A stretch of 64,000 bases of DNA, from positions 1 to 64,000 of the forward strand of contig DATKOF010000004.1 in assembly GCA_035524795.1 (NCBI GenBank), in the 5' to 3' direction. The notes beneath the pieces were generated by a model, which did no database searches, was not told the DNA's origin, and saw only the letters and a list, made by a program, of their open reading frames with translations. Made by a program: the position numbers and the translations under genes. Below are positions 8,844 to 17,634 of the stretch, piece after piece. Positions within the stretch are counted from its first letter, which is position 1. Each line of letters opens with the position of its first letter. The DNA comes from DATKOF01 sp035524795 (GTDB taxonomy: Bacteria > Pseudomonadota > Gammaproteobacteria > Burkholderiales > SG8-41).

Positions 8844-9611
8844 ATGGCCTCAATCACGCTGGAAAATGTGACTGTCGATTTTACGATCTACGGCCATCAC
8901 AGCTTTCGAACGGCATTGTTGTCGACGGCCGGGGGGCTGATACGCCGCCAGGGCAGGAAGAACGACCGCATCACGGTGCGCGCGCTGGACAACCTGTCGA
9001 TGAAGATATCCCACGGCGATCGTATCGGCCTGATCGGTCACAACGGGGCCGGTAAATCGACGCTGCTCAGGGTTCTCGCGGGTGTCTATGAGCCGATCGG
9101 CGGCAGGATCATCACCGAGGGCAAGGTGTCATCCCTGCTCAACAGCAGCCCGGGCATGAATTTCGACGACACCGGCTACGAAAACATCATGACCTGCGGG
9201 TTGTACCTGGGAATGACGAAACAGGAAATCATCCGCAAGACGCCCGACATCGAAGAGTTCACCGAGCTTGGCGAATATCTGACCCTGCCCATACGCACCT
9301 ACTCGGCCGGGATGCTGACGAGACTGGCTTTCGGGATCGCGACCTCGATCGAGCCCGATATCCTGCTGCTGGACGAGGGGCTGGGCGCAGGTGACGCGCG
9401 TTTCATCGAGCGCGCCAACCAGCGCGTCAACAAGCTGATCAATCGGGCCAGCATTCTGGTGCTGGCCGCCCATGCCGATGCCTTGATCAAGTCGATGTGC
9501 AATCGCTGCATTTTGATGGATCATGGGCGGGTCGTGCGCATCGGCGCTACCGAAGAAGTCATTGATGAATATCACCGCCTCACAAGCGAGCGAGCGGCGG
9601 TGCAGGGTTAA
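8844..9611 (+). CDS. wzt: ABC transporter ATP-binding protein (Wzt/KpsT-like, short form)
   Basis: A 255-residue ATPase. The Walker A box is GHNGAGKST, the signature is YSAGMLTRLAFG and the Walker B is DILLLDEGLGAGD. The family feature of an N-terminal extension (TLENVTVDFTIYGHHSF) is present. There is no C-terminal carbohydrate-binding domain of the kind found in O9a-type Wzt, so export probably does not depend on recognition of a capped non-reducing end. It pairs with the upstream permease. Confidence 0.9.
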   Translation: MASITLENVTVDFTIYGHHSFRTALLSTAGGLIRRQGRKNDRITVRALDNLSMKISHGDRIGLIGHNGAGKSTLLRVLAGVYEPIGGRIITEGKVSSLLNSSPGMNFDDTGYENIMTCGLYLGMTKQEIIRKTPDIEEFTELGEYLTLPIRTYSAGMLTRLAFGIATSIEPDILLLDEGLGAGDARFIERANQRVNKLINRASILVLAAHADALIKSMCNRCILMDHGRVVRIGATEEVIDEYHRLTSERAAVQG

Positions 9612-9634
9612 GATTCGCTCGCGAAGAATCCTCG

Positions 9635-10174
9635 ATGTCACGCCGCCTGCAGCGCGCCGTTTTCCTTGATCGTGATGGAGTCGTTACCCGTTGCGAGGTG
9701 CGCAACGGGAAGCCGTACGCGTTGCGCAGCCTGAACGGCTTCCGGCTGTTGCCCCGCGTCAAATCCTCGATCGCGAAACTCAAGCGGGCGGGCTTCATCG
9801 TCATAATCGTCACGAATCAGCCTGATATCGGAAACGGTCTGGTCGATCCCAAGGTGGTTTCCGCGATGCACGATCGACTGCGGGCGTTGCTGCCGATCGA
9901 TGAAATCAGGATGTGCCCTCATCGCCAGACCGACAATTGCCGGTGCCGCAAACCCAAACCCGGCATGCTTCGGGCGGCGGCCAGGAAGTGGGGAATAACC
10001 CTTAAAAAGAGCTTCATGGTGGGCGACCGCTGGGGGGATATCGTTGCCGGGCAAGCCGTTGGATGTTATACTGTTTTTGTTGATCGGCATTACAAAGAAC
10101 CTCAGATTGCGGTGCCCGATGGGTATGCCACCTCGCTGGCTTCCGCTACTCGTTTGATTCTGTCGCTATCCTGA
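9635..10174 (+). CDS. GmhB-like heptose bisphosphate phosphatase (HAD-IIIA)
   Basis: A 179-residue HAD phosphatase. Motif I is FLDRDGVV (nucleophile D12, acid/base D14), motif II VTNQ (59-62), and the metal site MVGDRWGD is near 128-135. The GmhB-type zinc ligands C94, H96, C102 and C104 sit in CPHRQTDNCRCRKPKPG. GmhB removes the C7 phosphate from D-glycero-D-manno-heptose 1,7-bisphosphate. Its place between the GmhA-like and HldE-like genes supports that reaction, although an equivalent step on a modified sugar is possible. It ends one base before the transaldolase gene. Confidence 0.85.
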   Translation: MSRRLQRAVFLDRDGVVTRCEVRNGKPYALRSLNGFRLLPRVKSSIAKLKRAGFIVIIVTNQPDIGNGLVDPKVVSAMHDRLRALLPIDEIRMCPHRQTDNCRCRKPKPGMLRAAARKWGITLKKSFMVGDRWGDIVAGQAVGCYTVFVDRHYKEPQIAVPDGYATSLASATRLILSLS

Positions 10175-10175
10175 T

Positions 10176-10916
10176 ATGAGCAGCCCTATGCCTACAGTTG
10201 ATGCTTTGCGTGTCAAATTATTCGCCGATGGCGCCGATTTCGACGGCATCATGAAAATGTACGCGAACCCGATGATCAAGGGGTTCACCACCAATCCCAC
10301 CTTGATGCGCAAGGCGGGAATTGCAGATTACGAAGCTTTTGCCCGCAAGCTGCTCGATGCGGTTCCCGATCGTCCGGTGTCGCTCGAAGTGTTCGCCGAC
10401 GATTTCGGCGAAATGGAAAAGCAGGCGCTCAAAATCGCGTCGTGGGGCAAGAACGTCAACGTCAAAATTCCGGTGACCAATACCAAACGGGAATTTTCCG
10501 GAGATCTCATCCGCCGGCTTTCGTCCGCGGGCGTGACCCTCAATGTCACGGCGCTGCTGACTCTCGAGCAGGTGCGCAAGGTGACCGAATGCCTCGCCGA
10601 GGATACGCCGGCGATCATTTCGGTGTTCGCCGGGCGGATCGCCGACAGCGGGGTCGATCCTGTGCCGATCATGGCCGAGGCCGTCAACATCATGCGCGAC
10701 AAGCCCAGGTCAGAACTGATCTGGGCCAGCCCGCGCGAATTGCTGAATATTTTCCAGGCCGACGCGATAGGCTGCCACATCATCACCGCGACCAACGACA
10801 TTCTTGCCAAGCTGTCGCTGGTCGGCAAGGATCATCACGATTATTCCCTGGAAACGGTTCAGATGTTTCACCGGGATGCCAGCGCCGCCGGTTATTCGAT
10901 CGATACCGGAAGCTGA
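10176..10916 (+). CDS. Transaldolase / fructose-6-phosphate-aldolase-like protein
   Basis: A 246-residue class I aldolase-family barrel. FADGADFDGIM and GFTTNPTLMRKAG (36-48) are typical of the transaldolase family, and K97 in NVKIPV is the expected Schiff-base lysine. The size is that of the small transaldolase subfamily rather than the 310-residue TalB type. Transaldolase interconverts sedoheptulose 7-phosphate and glyceraldehyde 3-phosphate with erythrose 4-phosphate and fructose 6-phosphate. In this operon it could feed or drain sedoheptulose 7-phosphate. An alternative start is ATG at 10188. Confidence 0.85.
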   Translation: MSSPMPTVDALRVKLFADGADFDGIMKMYANPMIKGFTTNPTLMRKAGIADYEAFARKLLDAVPDRPVSLEVFADDFGEMEKQALKIASWGKNVNVKIPVTNTKREFSGDLIRRLSSAGVTLNVTALLTLEQVRKVTECLAEDTPAIISVFAGRIADSGVDPVPIMAEAVNIMRDKPRSELIWASPRELLNIFQADAIGCHIITATNDILAKLSLVGKDHHDYSLETVQMFHRDASAAGYSIDTGS

Positions 10917-10958
10917 CGGCGCGCCACACGATTCCATTCACGCCAGGTACGGAGACAC

Positions 10959-11954
10959 ATGAAAAATATCCTGATCACAGGAGGGGCGGGCTATGTAGGA
11001 TGCCTGCTGGTTCCGCAGTTGCTCGAGAAGGGCTACCACATCACGGTGTACGACACCTTCTGGTACGGCAATCATCTTCCCAAGCATCCGAATCTGAAGC
11101 TGGTCGAGGGAGACATCCGCGACACGGCCAAACTGGCCGAGGCGTTCAAGGGCATCGAGGCGGTGATTTCGCTGGCCTGCATTTCCAATGACGCCAGCTT
11201 CGAACTCGATGAGAAACTGAGCACCAGCGTCAATCTCGATGCGTTCGAGCCGATGGTGGTCGCGGCCAAGAAAGCCGGCGTCAAGCGCTTCGTCTATTGC
11301 TCATCGAGCTCGGTTTATGGCGTGTCGGACAAGCCGGAGGTCACGGAGGACCATCCGCTGGTGCCGGTGTCGCTGTACAACAAATACAAGGGCATGTGCG
11401 AGCCGCTGCTGTGGAAGCATCAGGGCCCCGGATTTACCTGCGTGACGATCCGTCCGGCGACGGTGTGCGGTTACAGCCCGCGCACACGTCTCGACCTGTC
11501 GGTCAACATCCTGACCAATCATGCGGTCAATAAGGGCAAGATTACGGTGTTCGGCGGCGCCCAGCTGCGCCCGAACCTGCACATCCAGGACATGTGTAAT
11601 CTCTACCAGTTGCTGCTCGAGTTGCCGGACGAGAAGATCGCGGGCCAGACCTTCAACGCCGGCTATCAGAACATGAGCATCATGGACATCGCCAAAACCG
11701 TGCGCGACGTGGTCAAGCAGGAGTTTCCGGAAAAGGGCGAACTCGAGATCGCGACGACGCCGACCGACGATATCCGCTCCTATCACATCAATTCCGACAA
11801 GATCGCGCGCGTGATCGGTTTCCGGCCGAAGCACACGATCGAAGACGCGGTGCGCGACCTGTGCCGTGCGTTCAAGGCCGGCAAGCTGCCGAACAGCTTC
11901 GACGATGACATCTATTTCAACGTCAAGCGCATGAAGCGGCTCGGCATCAAATGA
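10959..11954 (+). CDS. NAD-dependent nucleotide-sugar epimerase/dehydratase (SDR)
   Basis: A 331-residue extended SDR. The dinucleotide loop is TGGAGYVG (residues 7-14), the serine segment is YCSSSSVYG, and the catalytic YxxxK is YNKYK. It would oxidise or reduce an NDP-sugar at C4, or dehydrate it; the substrate is unknown. The stop overlaps the ATG of the next epimerase gene by four bases (ATGA), indicating translational coupling and a shared pathway. Confidence 0.85.
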   Translation: MKNILITGGAGYVGCLLVPQLLEKGYHITVYDTFWYGNHLPKHPNLKLVEGDIRDTAKLAEAFKGIEAVISLACISNDASFELDEKLSTSVNLDAFEPMVVAAKKAGVKRFVYCSSSSVYGVSDKPEVTEDHPLVPVSLYNKYKGMCEPLLWKHQGPGFTCVTIRPATVCGYSPRTRLDLSVNILTNHAVNKGKITVFGGAQLRPNLHIQDMCNLYQLLLELPDEKIAGQTFNAGYQNMSIMDIAKTVRDVVKQEFPEKGELEIATTPTDDIRSYHINSDKIARVIGFRPKHTIEDAVRDLCRAFKAGKLPNSFDDDIYFNVKRMKRLGIK

Positions 11955-12952
11955 CCGCCAAACCCGTGGCCGTGGTCACCGGTGGCGCCGGCTTCATCGG
12001 CAGCCACATGGTGGATAATCTGCTTGCCAACGGTTACCGGGTGAGGGCCATCGACAATCTCGCCGGCGGCCACGAAAAGAACATCGCGCATCTGAAGCAC
12101 AACAGCGATTTCACTTTCGAGCGCGAGGATATCCGCAACCTCAATCCCGGCTGCGCGCTGTTCGGGCAGGCCCGCTTCGTGTTCCACTTTGCGGGCATCG
12201 GCGACATCGTGCCGTCGATTGAGCGCCCGATGGATTACATGTCGGTCAATGTGCAGGGCACCGTGCACGTGCTGGAGTGCGCGCGCGCCGCGAAGGTCGG
12301 AAAATTCGTATACGCGGCTTCGTCGTCGTGCTACGGTCTCGCGGCGACGCCCACGCGCGAGGATCATCCGATTTCCCCGCAATATCCCTATGCGCTGAGC
12401 AAGTACATGGGCGAACAGGCGGGTTTCCACTGGCACCAGGTGTACGGGCTGCCGGTGAATTCGATCAGGATTTTCAACGCTTACGGCACGCGGGTGCGCA
12501 CGACCGGCGCCTACGGTGCGGTGTTCGGCGTGTTTTTCCGGCAGAAGCTGGCAGGCAAGCCGTTTACCGTGGTCGGGGACGGCACCCAGACCCGCGATTT
12601 TCTCTACGTGACCGATGTCGCCGAGGCGTTCCGGCTGGCGGCGGAAACGCCGAAGACCGGGGAAATCTGGAATCTCGGCGCCGGCAATCCGCAGCCGGTC
12701 AACCGGCTGGTCGATCTGCTGGGCGGCGAGAAAACGTACATTCCGAAGCGTCCCGGCGAGCCGGACTGCACCTGGGCCGACATTTCGAAAATCACGCGCG
12801 ATCTGGGATGGAAGCCGAAGATTTCCTTCGAGGAGGGGGTGGCGCGCATGACGGCCGAGATCGACGTCTGGCGCGATGCGCCGTTGTGGGATCCGGAATC
12901 GATCGCCAAGGCCACCAAGACCTGGTTCGACTATCTGGGGAGGAGCGCGTAA
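11951..12952 (+). CDS. NAD-dependent epimerase (GalE/WbpP-like SDR)
   Basis: A 333-residue extended SDR with TGGAGFIGSHMVDNLL at the N-terminus, a YAASSSCYG serine segment and YALSK as the catalytic Tyr/Lys pair. RIFNAYGTR and DGTQTRDFLYV are features of UDP-sugar 4-epimerases. It is translationally coupled to the preceding SDR and followed three bases later by the HldE-like gene, so its substrate may be the activated heptose-type sugar made by that enzyme. The substrate is inferred, not proven. Confidence 0.85.
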   Translation: MTAKPVAVVTGGAGFIGSHMVDNLLANGYRVRAIDNLAGGHEKNIAHLKHNSDFTFEREDIRNLNPGCALFGQARFVFHFAGIGDIVPSIERPMDYMSVNVQGTVHVLECARAAKVGKFVYAASSSCYGLAATPTREDHPISPQYPYALSKYMGEQAGFHWHQVYGLPVNSIRIFNAYGTRVRTTGAYGAVFGVFFRQKLAGKPFTVVGDGTQTRDFLYVTDVAEAFRLAAETPKTGEIWNLGAGNPQPVNRLVDLLGGEKTYIPKRPGEPDCTWADISKITRDLGWKPKISFEEGVARMTAEIDVWRDAPLWDPESIAKATKTWFDYLGRSA

Positions 12953-12955
12953 AAA

Positions 12956-14506
12956 ATGCTGTCGTCACTCACCGAAAAATACAGCCACAAGATCAAGACC
13001 GCTGACGAGCTGAAAAAGATCATCGGCCCGCGGCCGCGCGCGAAAAAGGTCATCATGTGCCACGGCGTTTTCGACGTCGTCCACCCCGGCCATGTGCGCC
13101 ACCTGATTTACGCAAAAAGCAAGGCGGACATTCTGGTCGCCAGCATCACCGCCGACACCCATATCAGCAAGGGCCAGTTTCGTCCCCATGTGCCGCAGGA
13201 TCTGCGCGCGCTGAATCTTGCCGCATTCGAGATCATCGATTACGTGATCATCGACAGCGAGGCGACGCCGCTGAAAAATCTGGCGGACATCCAGCCGGAT
13301 TATTTCGCCAAGGGCTATGAGTACAACGCGACCGCCATATCGCAGAAAACCCAGGAAGAGGAAGACGTGCTGCGCACCTACGGCGGCGAGATCATATTCA
13401 CGCCGGGCGACATCGTCTATTCGTCAAGCAAGCTGATCGAGCTCGCGCCGCCGCGGATACAGCTGGAGAAGCTGCTGACCTTCATGGACGTGGAAGGCCT
13501 GACCTTCGATTCGCTGCGCGACGCGCTGGACAATCTCAAGGGCAAGCGCGTCCATGTGATCGGGGACACCATCGTCGACAGCTATACCCAGACCGCGATG
13601 ATCGGCGGCCAGACCAAAACACCGACGATGAGCGTGCTCTACGAGGGACGCAAGGACTACATCGGCGGCGCCGCGATCGTGGCCGAGCACATGCGCGCAG
13701 CCGGCGCGGACGTGGTGTTCTCGACGGTACTCGGCAACGACAGCTTCAAGGATTTCGTGCTGGAAGGGCTCGCCAAATCCGGTGTGGACTGCAGATCCGT
13801 CATCGATGCCACGCGGCCCACCACCAACAAGAATGCGATTGTCGCCGGCGGCTACCGCCTGCTCAAGGTGGACACGCTCGACAACCGTTCCATCTCCGAC
13901 GAAATCGTGTCCAGGCTGTGCGAAATGATCCGGGAAACGCCGGCCGATGCGGTGGTGTTCAGCGATTTCCGGCACGGCATGTTCAACCGGCGCACGATTC
14001 CCGCGCTGATCGCGGCGATTCCCGACGGCGTGTTCAAGGTCGCGGACAGCCAGGTGGCGAGCCGCTGGGGCAATATCACGGAATTCAAGGGTTTCGATCT
14101 GATCACGCCGAACGAGCGCGAGGCGCGCTTTGCGCTGGGCGATCAGGATTCCGGGGTGAGGCCGCTCGCCTCGGCGCTGTACGACGCCGCGCAGTGCAAG
14201 ACGCTGATCCTGAAACTCGGCGAGCGCGGAGTGCTGACCTGCCGCAGCAGCGATCATCAGTCGCTCGACTCATTCATCGTGGTGGACAGTTTCGTCGACC
14301 GCGTCGTCGATGCCGTTGGAGCCGGAGACGCGCTGCTCGCCTACGCGACGCTGTCCAAGGTGGCGACTGGCTCGGATGCCATCGCGACCATCCTGGGTTC
14401 GATGGCCGCGGCCAGCGAGTGCGAATACGATGGCAATATACCGATCACGATAAACGACGTGCGCCAGAAAATCGACGCGGTAGAGCGCCACGCAAATTAT
14501 AAATAA
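12956..14506 (+). CDS. HldE-like bifunctional enzyme with swapped order: nucleotidyltransferase then PfkB kinase
   Basis: A 516-residue protein. Residues about 25-165 form a cytidylyltransferase-type domain with GVFDVVHPGHVRHL (HxGH at 43-46). Residues about 195-510 form a PfkB sugar kinase with HVIGDTIVDSY at its start and VDAVGAGDALLA (catalytic D458). E. coli HldE has the kinase first and the nucleotidyltransferase second, so the order here is reversed. The kinase would phosphorylate a heptose 7-phosphate at C1, and the transferase would join the resulting sugar 1-phosphate to a nucleotide after the GmhB-like step. Which nucleotide is used cannot be read from the sequence. Confidence 0.8.
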   Translation: MLSSLTEKYSHKIKTADELKKIIGPRPRAKKVIMCHGVFDVVHPGHVRHLIYAKSKADILVASITADTHISKGQFRPHVPQDLRALNLAAFEIIDYVIIDSEATPLKNLADIQPDYFAKGYEYNATAISQKTQEEEDVLRTYGGEIIFTPGDIVYSSSKLIELAPPRIQLEKLLTFMDVEGLTFDSLRDALDNLKGKRVHVIGDTIVDSYTQTAMIGGQTKTPTMSVLYEGRKDYIGGAAIVAEHMRAAGADVVFSTVLGNDSFKDFVLEGLAKSGVDCRSVIDATRPTTNKNAIVAGGYRLLKVDTLDNRSISDEIVSRLCEMIRETPADAVVFSDFRHGMFNRRTIPALIAAIPDGVFKVADSQVASRWGNITEFKGFDLITPNEREARFALGDQDSGVRPLASALYDAAQCKTLILKLGERGVLTCRSSDHQSLDSFIVVDSFVDRVVDAVGAGDALLAYATLSKVATGSDAIATILGSMAAASECEYDGNIPITINDVRQKIDAVERHANYK

Positions 14507-14523
14507 GCCGGGTTGGAACTACA

Positions 14524-15459
14524 TTGCGCATCATCGTCGCAGGTCTTGGCGTTCAGGGCTACAAGCGCCGCAAGTTCGCGGGCGATGATTTTGTCGCTGC
14601 GGTCGACCCGGTAAACCCCGAGGCGCCGTTCCGCCGCGTCGAGGACGTGCCGCTCGACAGCTATGATGCCGCACTCGCGTGCATCCCGGACGAACCGAAG
14701 ATCGAAGTCCTGACTTGGCTGCTCGGCAACGGCAAGCACGTGCTGGTCGAAAAGCCGTTGTGGGCGGCGGACGACGCGCAGATCAAGACGCTCGAAAAAC
14801 TCGCGCGCGACAACCGCGTGCAGTGCTACACCGCCTACAACCACCGCTTCGAGCCCCACTACGTGCGGATGCGCGACCTGATCCGCTCCGGCGAGCTCGG
14901 AAAAATCTACCGCTGCCGGATGTTCTACGGCAACGGCACGGCACGGCTGGTGCGCGAATCCGAGTGGCGCGATCAGGGCGCGGGCGTGCTGCCCGATCTC
15001 GGCTCGCACCTGTTCGATACACTCAAATTCTGGTTCGGCGACATCGGCGAGGATTTCCGGGTGGTGTCGTCGAACTGTTTCGAGAACCGCGCGCCCGATC
15101 ACGTCGTGCTGGCCTCCGCGGGCCGCGCGCGACCCGCGATCGAACTCGAGATGACATTGCTGTCGTGGCGCAATCATTTCACCTGCGATGTGCTTGCCGA
15201 AAACGGCACCGCGCATATCCGCTCGCTGTGCAAATGGGGGCCGACCACGTTTACGCATCGCCGGCGCGTGCTGCCGAGCGGGCGCCCGCCCGAGGAACAG
15301 CAGACGCTGGTGCAGGATGACCCGACCTGGGCGCTTGAGTACGCGCATTTCAGGCATCTGTGCCAATCCGGAGCGCCGACCGATCTCGCCAACGATCTGT
15401 GGCTGAACCGCCTGCTGCGCAGCCTGGGCGAAATCGCAGTGAAGGAGGCGCGGCGATGA
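14524..15459 (+). CDS. Gfo/Idh/MocA-family oxidoreductase
   Basis: A 311-residue NAD(P)-dependent oxidoreductase. The Rossmann loop is GLGVQG near residue 7, and EKPLWA is the family EKP motif. The start is TTG at 14524, 17 bases after the preceding stop. Family members oxidise or reduce sugars and nucleotide sugars, often as the 3-dehydrogenase before amination. No aminotransferase is visible in this locus, so a ketone or reduction role is more likely here. Its stop overlaps the next start (ATGA). Confidence 0.8.
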   Translation: MRIIVAGLGVQGYKRRKFAGDDFVAAVDPVNPEAPFRRVEDVPLDSYDAALACIPDEPKIEVLTWLLGNGKHVLVEKPLWAADDAQIKTLEKLARDNRVQCYTAYNHRFEPHYVRMRDLIRSGELGKIYRCRMFYGNGTARLVRESEWRDQGAGVLPDLGSHLFDTLKFWFGDIGEDFRVVSSNCFENRAPDHVVLASAGRARPAIELEMTLLSWRNHFTCDVLAENGTAHIRSLCKWGPTTFTHRRRVLPSGRPPEEQQTLVQDDPTWALEYAHFRHLCQSGAPTDLANDLWLNRLLRSLGEIAVKEARR

Positions 15460-16739
15460 GCGCTCCGCAGATCGGTTTCGCCGGCATGACGCACCTCGGC
15501 ATCAATTCGGCGGCCGCCGCCGCCGCGCGCGGTTTCCAGACGCTGTGGTTCGATACCGACACCGCGCGCATCGCGGCGCTCGCAAAGGGCGAGCTGCCGG
15601 TGGTCGAACCCGATCTGCCGGAGACGATTGCCGCGCACGGCGCGCGTATCCGCCATACGTCGCAGGCTTCCGATCTGCGCGGGTGCGCGGTCGTGTACAT
15701 CGCGTGCGATGTGCCAACCGACGATCGGGGCGGCAGCGATCTGTTGACGGTTGATGCGCTGATCGAGACGGTGTCCGCAAACATCGCCGACGACGCGGTG
15801 CTGGTCATTCTGTGCCAGGTGCCGCCGGGATTCACGCGCCGGCTCGCGCGCGCGCCGGCGCGGCTCTACTATCAGGTGGAGACGCTGATCTTCGGCCGCG
15901 CGATGGAGCGCGCGCTGCATCCGGAACGGTTCATCATCGGCTGCGCCGATCCCGCGCAGGCGCTGCCGGCGGCCTATCACGAGTTTCTGACGGCGTTCGG
16001 CTGCCCGCTGCTGCCGATGCGCTACGAGAGCGCGGAGCTCGCGAAAATCGCGATCAATTGCTGCCTGGTGTCGTCGGTGACGGTGGCCAACACGCTGGCG
16101 GAACTGAGTGAGCGCATCGGCGCCGACTGGCACGAGATCGTGCCGGCGCTGAAACTCGACCGGCGCATCGGGCCATATTCCTATCTGGCGCCGGGGCTGG
16201 GACTGGCCGGCGGTAATCTCGAGCGCGATCTGGCAACGGTGCTGCAATTGGCCGGCGAAACCGGCAGCGAAGCCGGACTGATCACGTCGTTCGTCGCCAG
16301 CAGCCGCCACCGCAAGGACTGGGTGCTGCGCACTTTGCACCGCGAAGTGTTCGCGCGCCAGCCACAGGCGGTGCTCGGCATCCTCGGCCTCGCTTACAAG
16401 GAAAACACCCATTCGACCAAGAACTCCCCGGCGCTGGCGCTGATCCGGCACCTTGCGCCGTGGCAGTTGCGGATTCACGATCCGGTGGTGCCGGTGGCGG
16501 CGGCGCAGCATGCGCGCGCCGTCGGCTGTGATTCGCCGCTGGCGGCCGCGACCGGAGCCGACGCACTGGTGATCATGACGCCGTGGCCGGCGTTCCGCGA
16601 GTTGAAGCCCGCCGATCTGGCGCGCGCGATGCGCGGATGCATCGTCATCGATCCGCTGCGCGTGCTCGATGGCCGCGCGCTGGTCGCGGCCGGCTTCGAA
16701 TATCTGACGCTCGGCGCGCCGCCGCAGCGGCCGCATTGA
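15456..16739 (+). CDS. UDP-glucose/GDP-mannose dehydrogenase-like protein lacking the catalytic cysteine
   Basis: A 427-residue protein with the fold order of nucleotide-sugar 6-dehydrogenases: an N-terminal Rossmann part (IGFAGMTHLGINSAA), CQVPPGFTR in place of the usual S-TVPPGTTR, the middle helix ELAKIAINCCLV, and a C-terminal part with LGLAYKENTHSTKNSPA. The active-site segment that normally reads GGSCFPKD is AGGNLERD here, putting N254 at the cysteine nucleophile and R257 at the lysine. The ordinary two-step oxidation to a uronate should therefore be impossible. It may bind sugar nucleotide without oxidising it, or do other chemistry. The start ATG at 15456 has GGAGG upstream and overlaps the previous stop. 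Confidence 0.8.
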   Translation: MSAPQIGFAGMTHLGINSAAAAAARGFQTLWFDTDTARIAALAKGELPVVEPDLPETIAAHGARIRHTSQASDLRGCAVVYIACDVPTDDRGGSDLLTVDALIETVSANIADDAVLVILCQVPPGFTRRLARAPARLYYQVETLIFGRAMERALHPERFIIGCADPAQALPAAYHEFLTAFGCPLLPMRYESAELAKIAINCCLVSSVTVANTLAELSERIGADWHEIVPALKLDRRIGPYSYLAPGLGLAGGNLERDLATVLQLAGETGSEAGLITSFVASSRHRKDWVLRTLHREVFARQPQAVLGILGLAYKENTHSTKNSPALALIRHLAPWQLRIHDPVVPVAAAQHARAVGCDSPLAAATGADALVIMTPWPAFRELKPADLARAMRGCIVIDPLRVLDGRALVAAGFEYLTLGAPPQRPH

Positions 16740-16756
16740 TGGACTGACGGAACGCC

Positions 16757-17632
16757 ATGCTCGAACATCTGAATGCCGCCCCGACCAGACCCGAACGCGT
16801 CGTGATCATCGGCGCCGGCGGATTCGTTGGCGGCGCCATCCTGAAAAAATTGCGCGATGCCGGCACGCAGGTACTGGCGCTGACGCGCAGGGAGCTCGAT
16901 CTGCTGGACGCCGGCGCAACAGCGAAGCTCGCGCAGATGCTGAAACCGCAGGACAGCGTGGTCATGGTGTCGGCGGTTGCGCCCGCGAAAAACGTGACGA
17001 TGCTGATGCAGAACCTGAAGATGGCGGAGGCGGTTTGCGCGGCGCTCGCGGAAAAATCCATCGCGCACCTGCTGTACATCAGTTCCGACGCGGTGTATGC
17101 CGACGACGCGAACCCGGTGACCGAGGACTCCTACTGCGCGCCGACGACGCTGCACGGCATGATGCACGCGGCGCGCGAGCTGATGCTGAAAAGCGCGACC
17201 ACCGCGCCGTTCGCGGCGTTGCGCCCGACCTTGATCTACGGCGCCGACGATCCGCACAACGGCTACGGGCCGAACCGCTTTCGGCGCCAGGCCGGGAAAG
17301 GCGAGCCGATCTCGATTTTCGGCGAAGGCGAAGAGCGGCGCGATCACATCTGGGTCGAGGACGTCGCGGCGCTGGCGGTGCGGATGCTGGAGCGCCGCAG
17401 TCGCGGCGCGCTGAACGCAGTGACCGGCGTCTCGACGTCATTCCATGACATCGCGCAGATGGTTGCCGCGCAGTTTCCCGGCGCCGTCGTCAAAAGCGCG
17501 CCGCGGCCCGGCCCGCGTCCGCACCTGCTGCATCGCTTTTTTGACATCACGCAATGCCTGAAGGCATTTCCGGATTTCCGCTTCACGCCGCTGCGCGAGG
17601 GGCTCGGGCATTCCCAAACCGACCAGGACTGA
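16757..17632 (+). CDS. SDR-family protein with altered catalytic Tyr/Lys
   Basis: A 291-residue extended SDR with the loop IGAGGFVGGAIL (18-29) and the segment LLYISSDAVYA. At the usual YxxxK position it reads LHGMMHAARE, so His133 replaces Tyr and His137 replaces Lys. The substrate region (FGEGEERRDHIWVEDVA) is kept. It is either inactive as a classic dehydrogenase or uses other residues. It follows the cysteine-less dehydrogenase-like gene by 17 bases and precedes a methyltransferase gene by two. Confidence 0.75.
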   Translation: MLEHLNAAPTRPERVVIIGAGGFVGGAILKKLRDAGTQVLALTRRELDLLDAGATAKLAQMLKPQDSVVMVSAVAPAKNVTMLMQNLKMAEAVCAALAEKSIAHLLYISSDAVYADDANPVTEDSYCAPTTLHGMMHAARELMLKSATTAPFAALRPTLIYGADDPHNGYGPNRFRRQAGKGEPISIFGEGEERRDHIWVEDVAALAVRMLERRSRGALNAVTGVSTSFHDIAQMVAAQFPGAVVKSAPRPGPRPHLLHRFFDITQCLKAFPDFRFTPLREGLGHSQTDQD

Positions 17633-17634
17633 CC

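Noticed and set aside
9635..14506. Calling the heptose genes housekeeping gmhB and hldE with confidence
   Set aside because: The domain order of the HldE-like protein and the surrounding SDR, transketolase and transaldolase genes make a locus-specific sugar equally likely; no hldD-type ADP-heptose epimerase was identified among the SDRs.
15456..16739. Annotating the gene as an active UDP-glucose 6-dehydrogenase (ugd)
   Set aside because: The catalytic cysteine and lysine are replaced, so the name would mislead.
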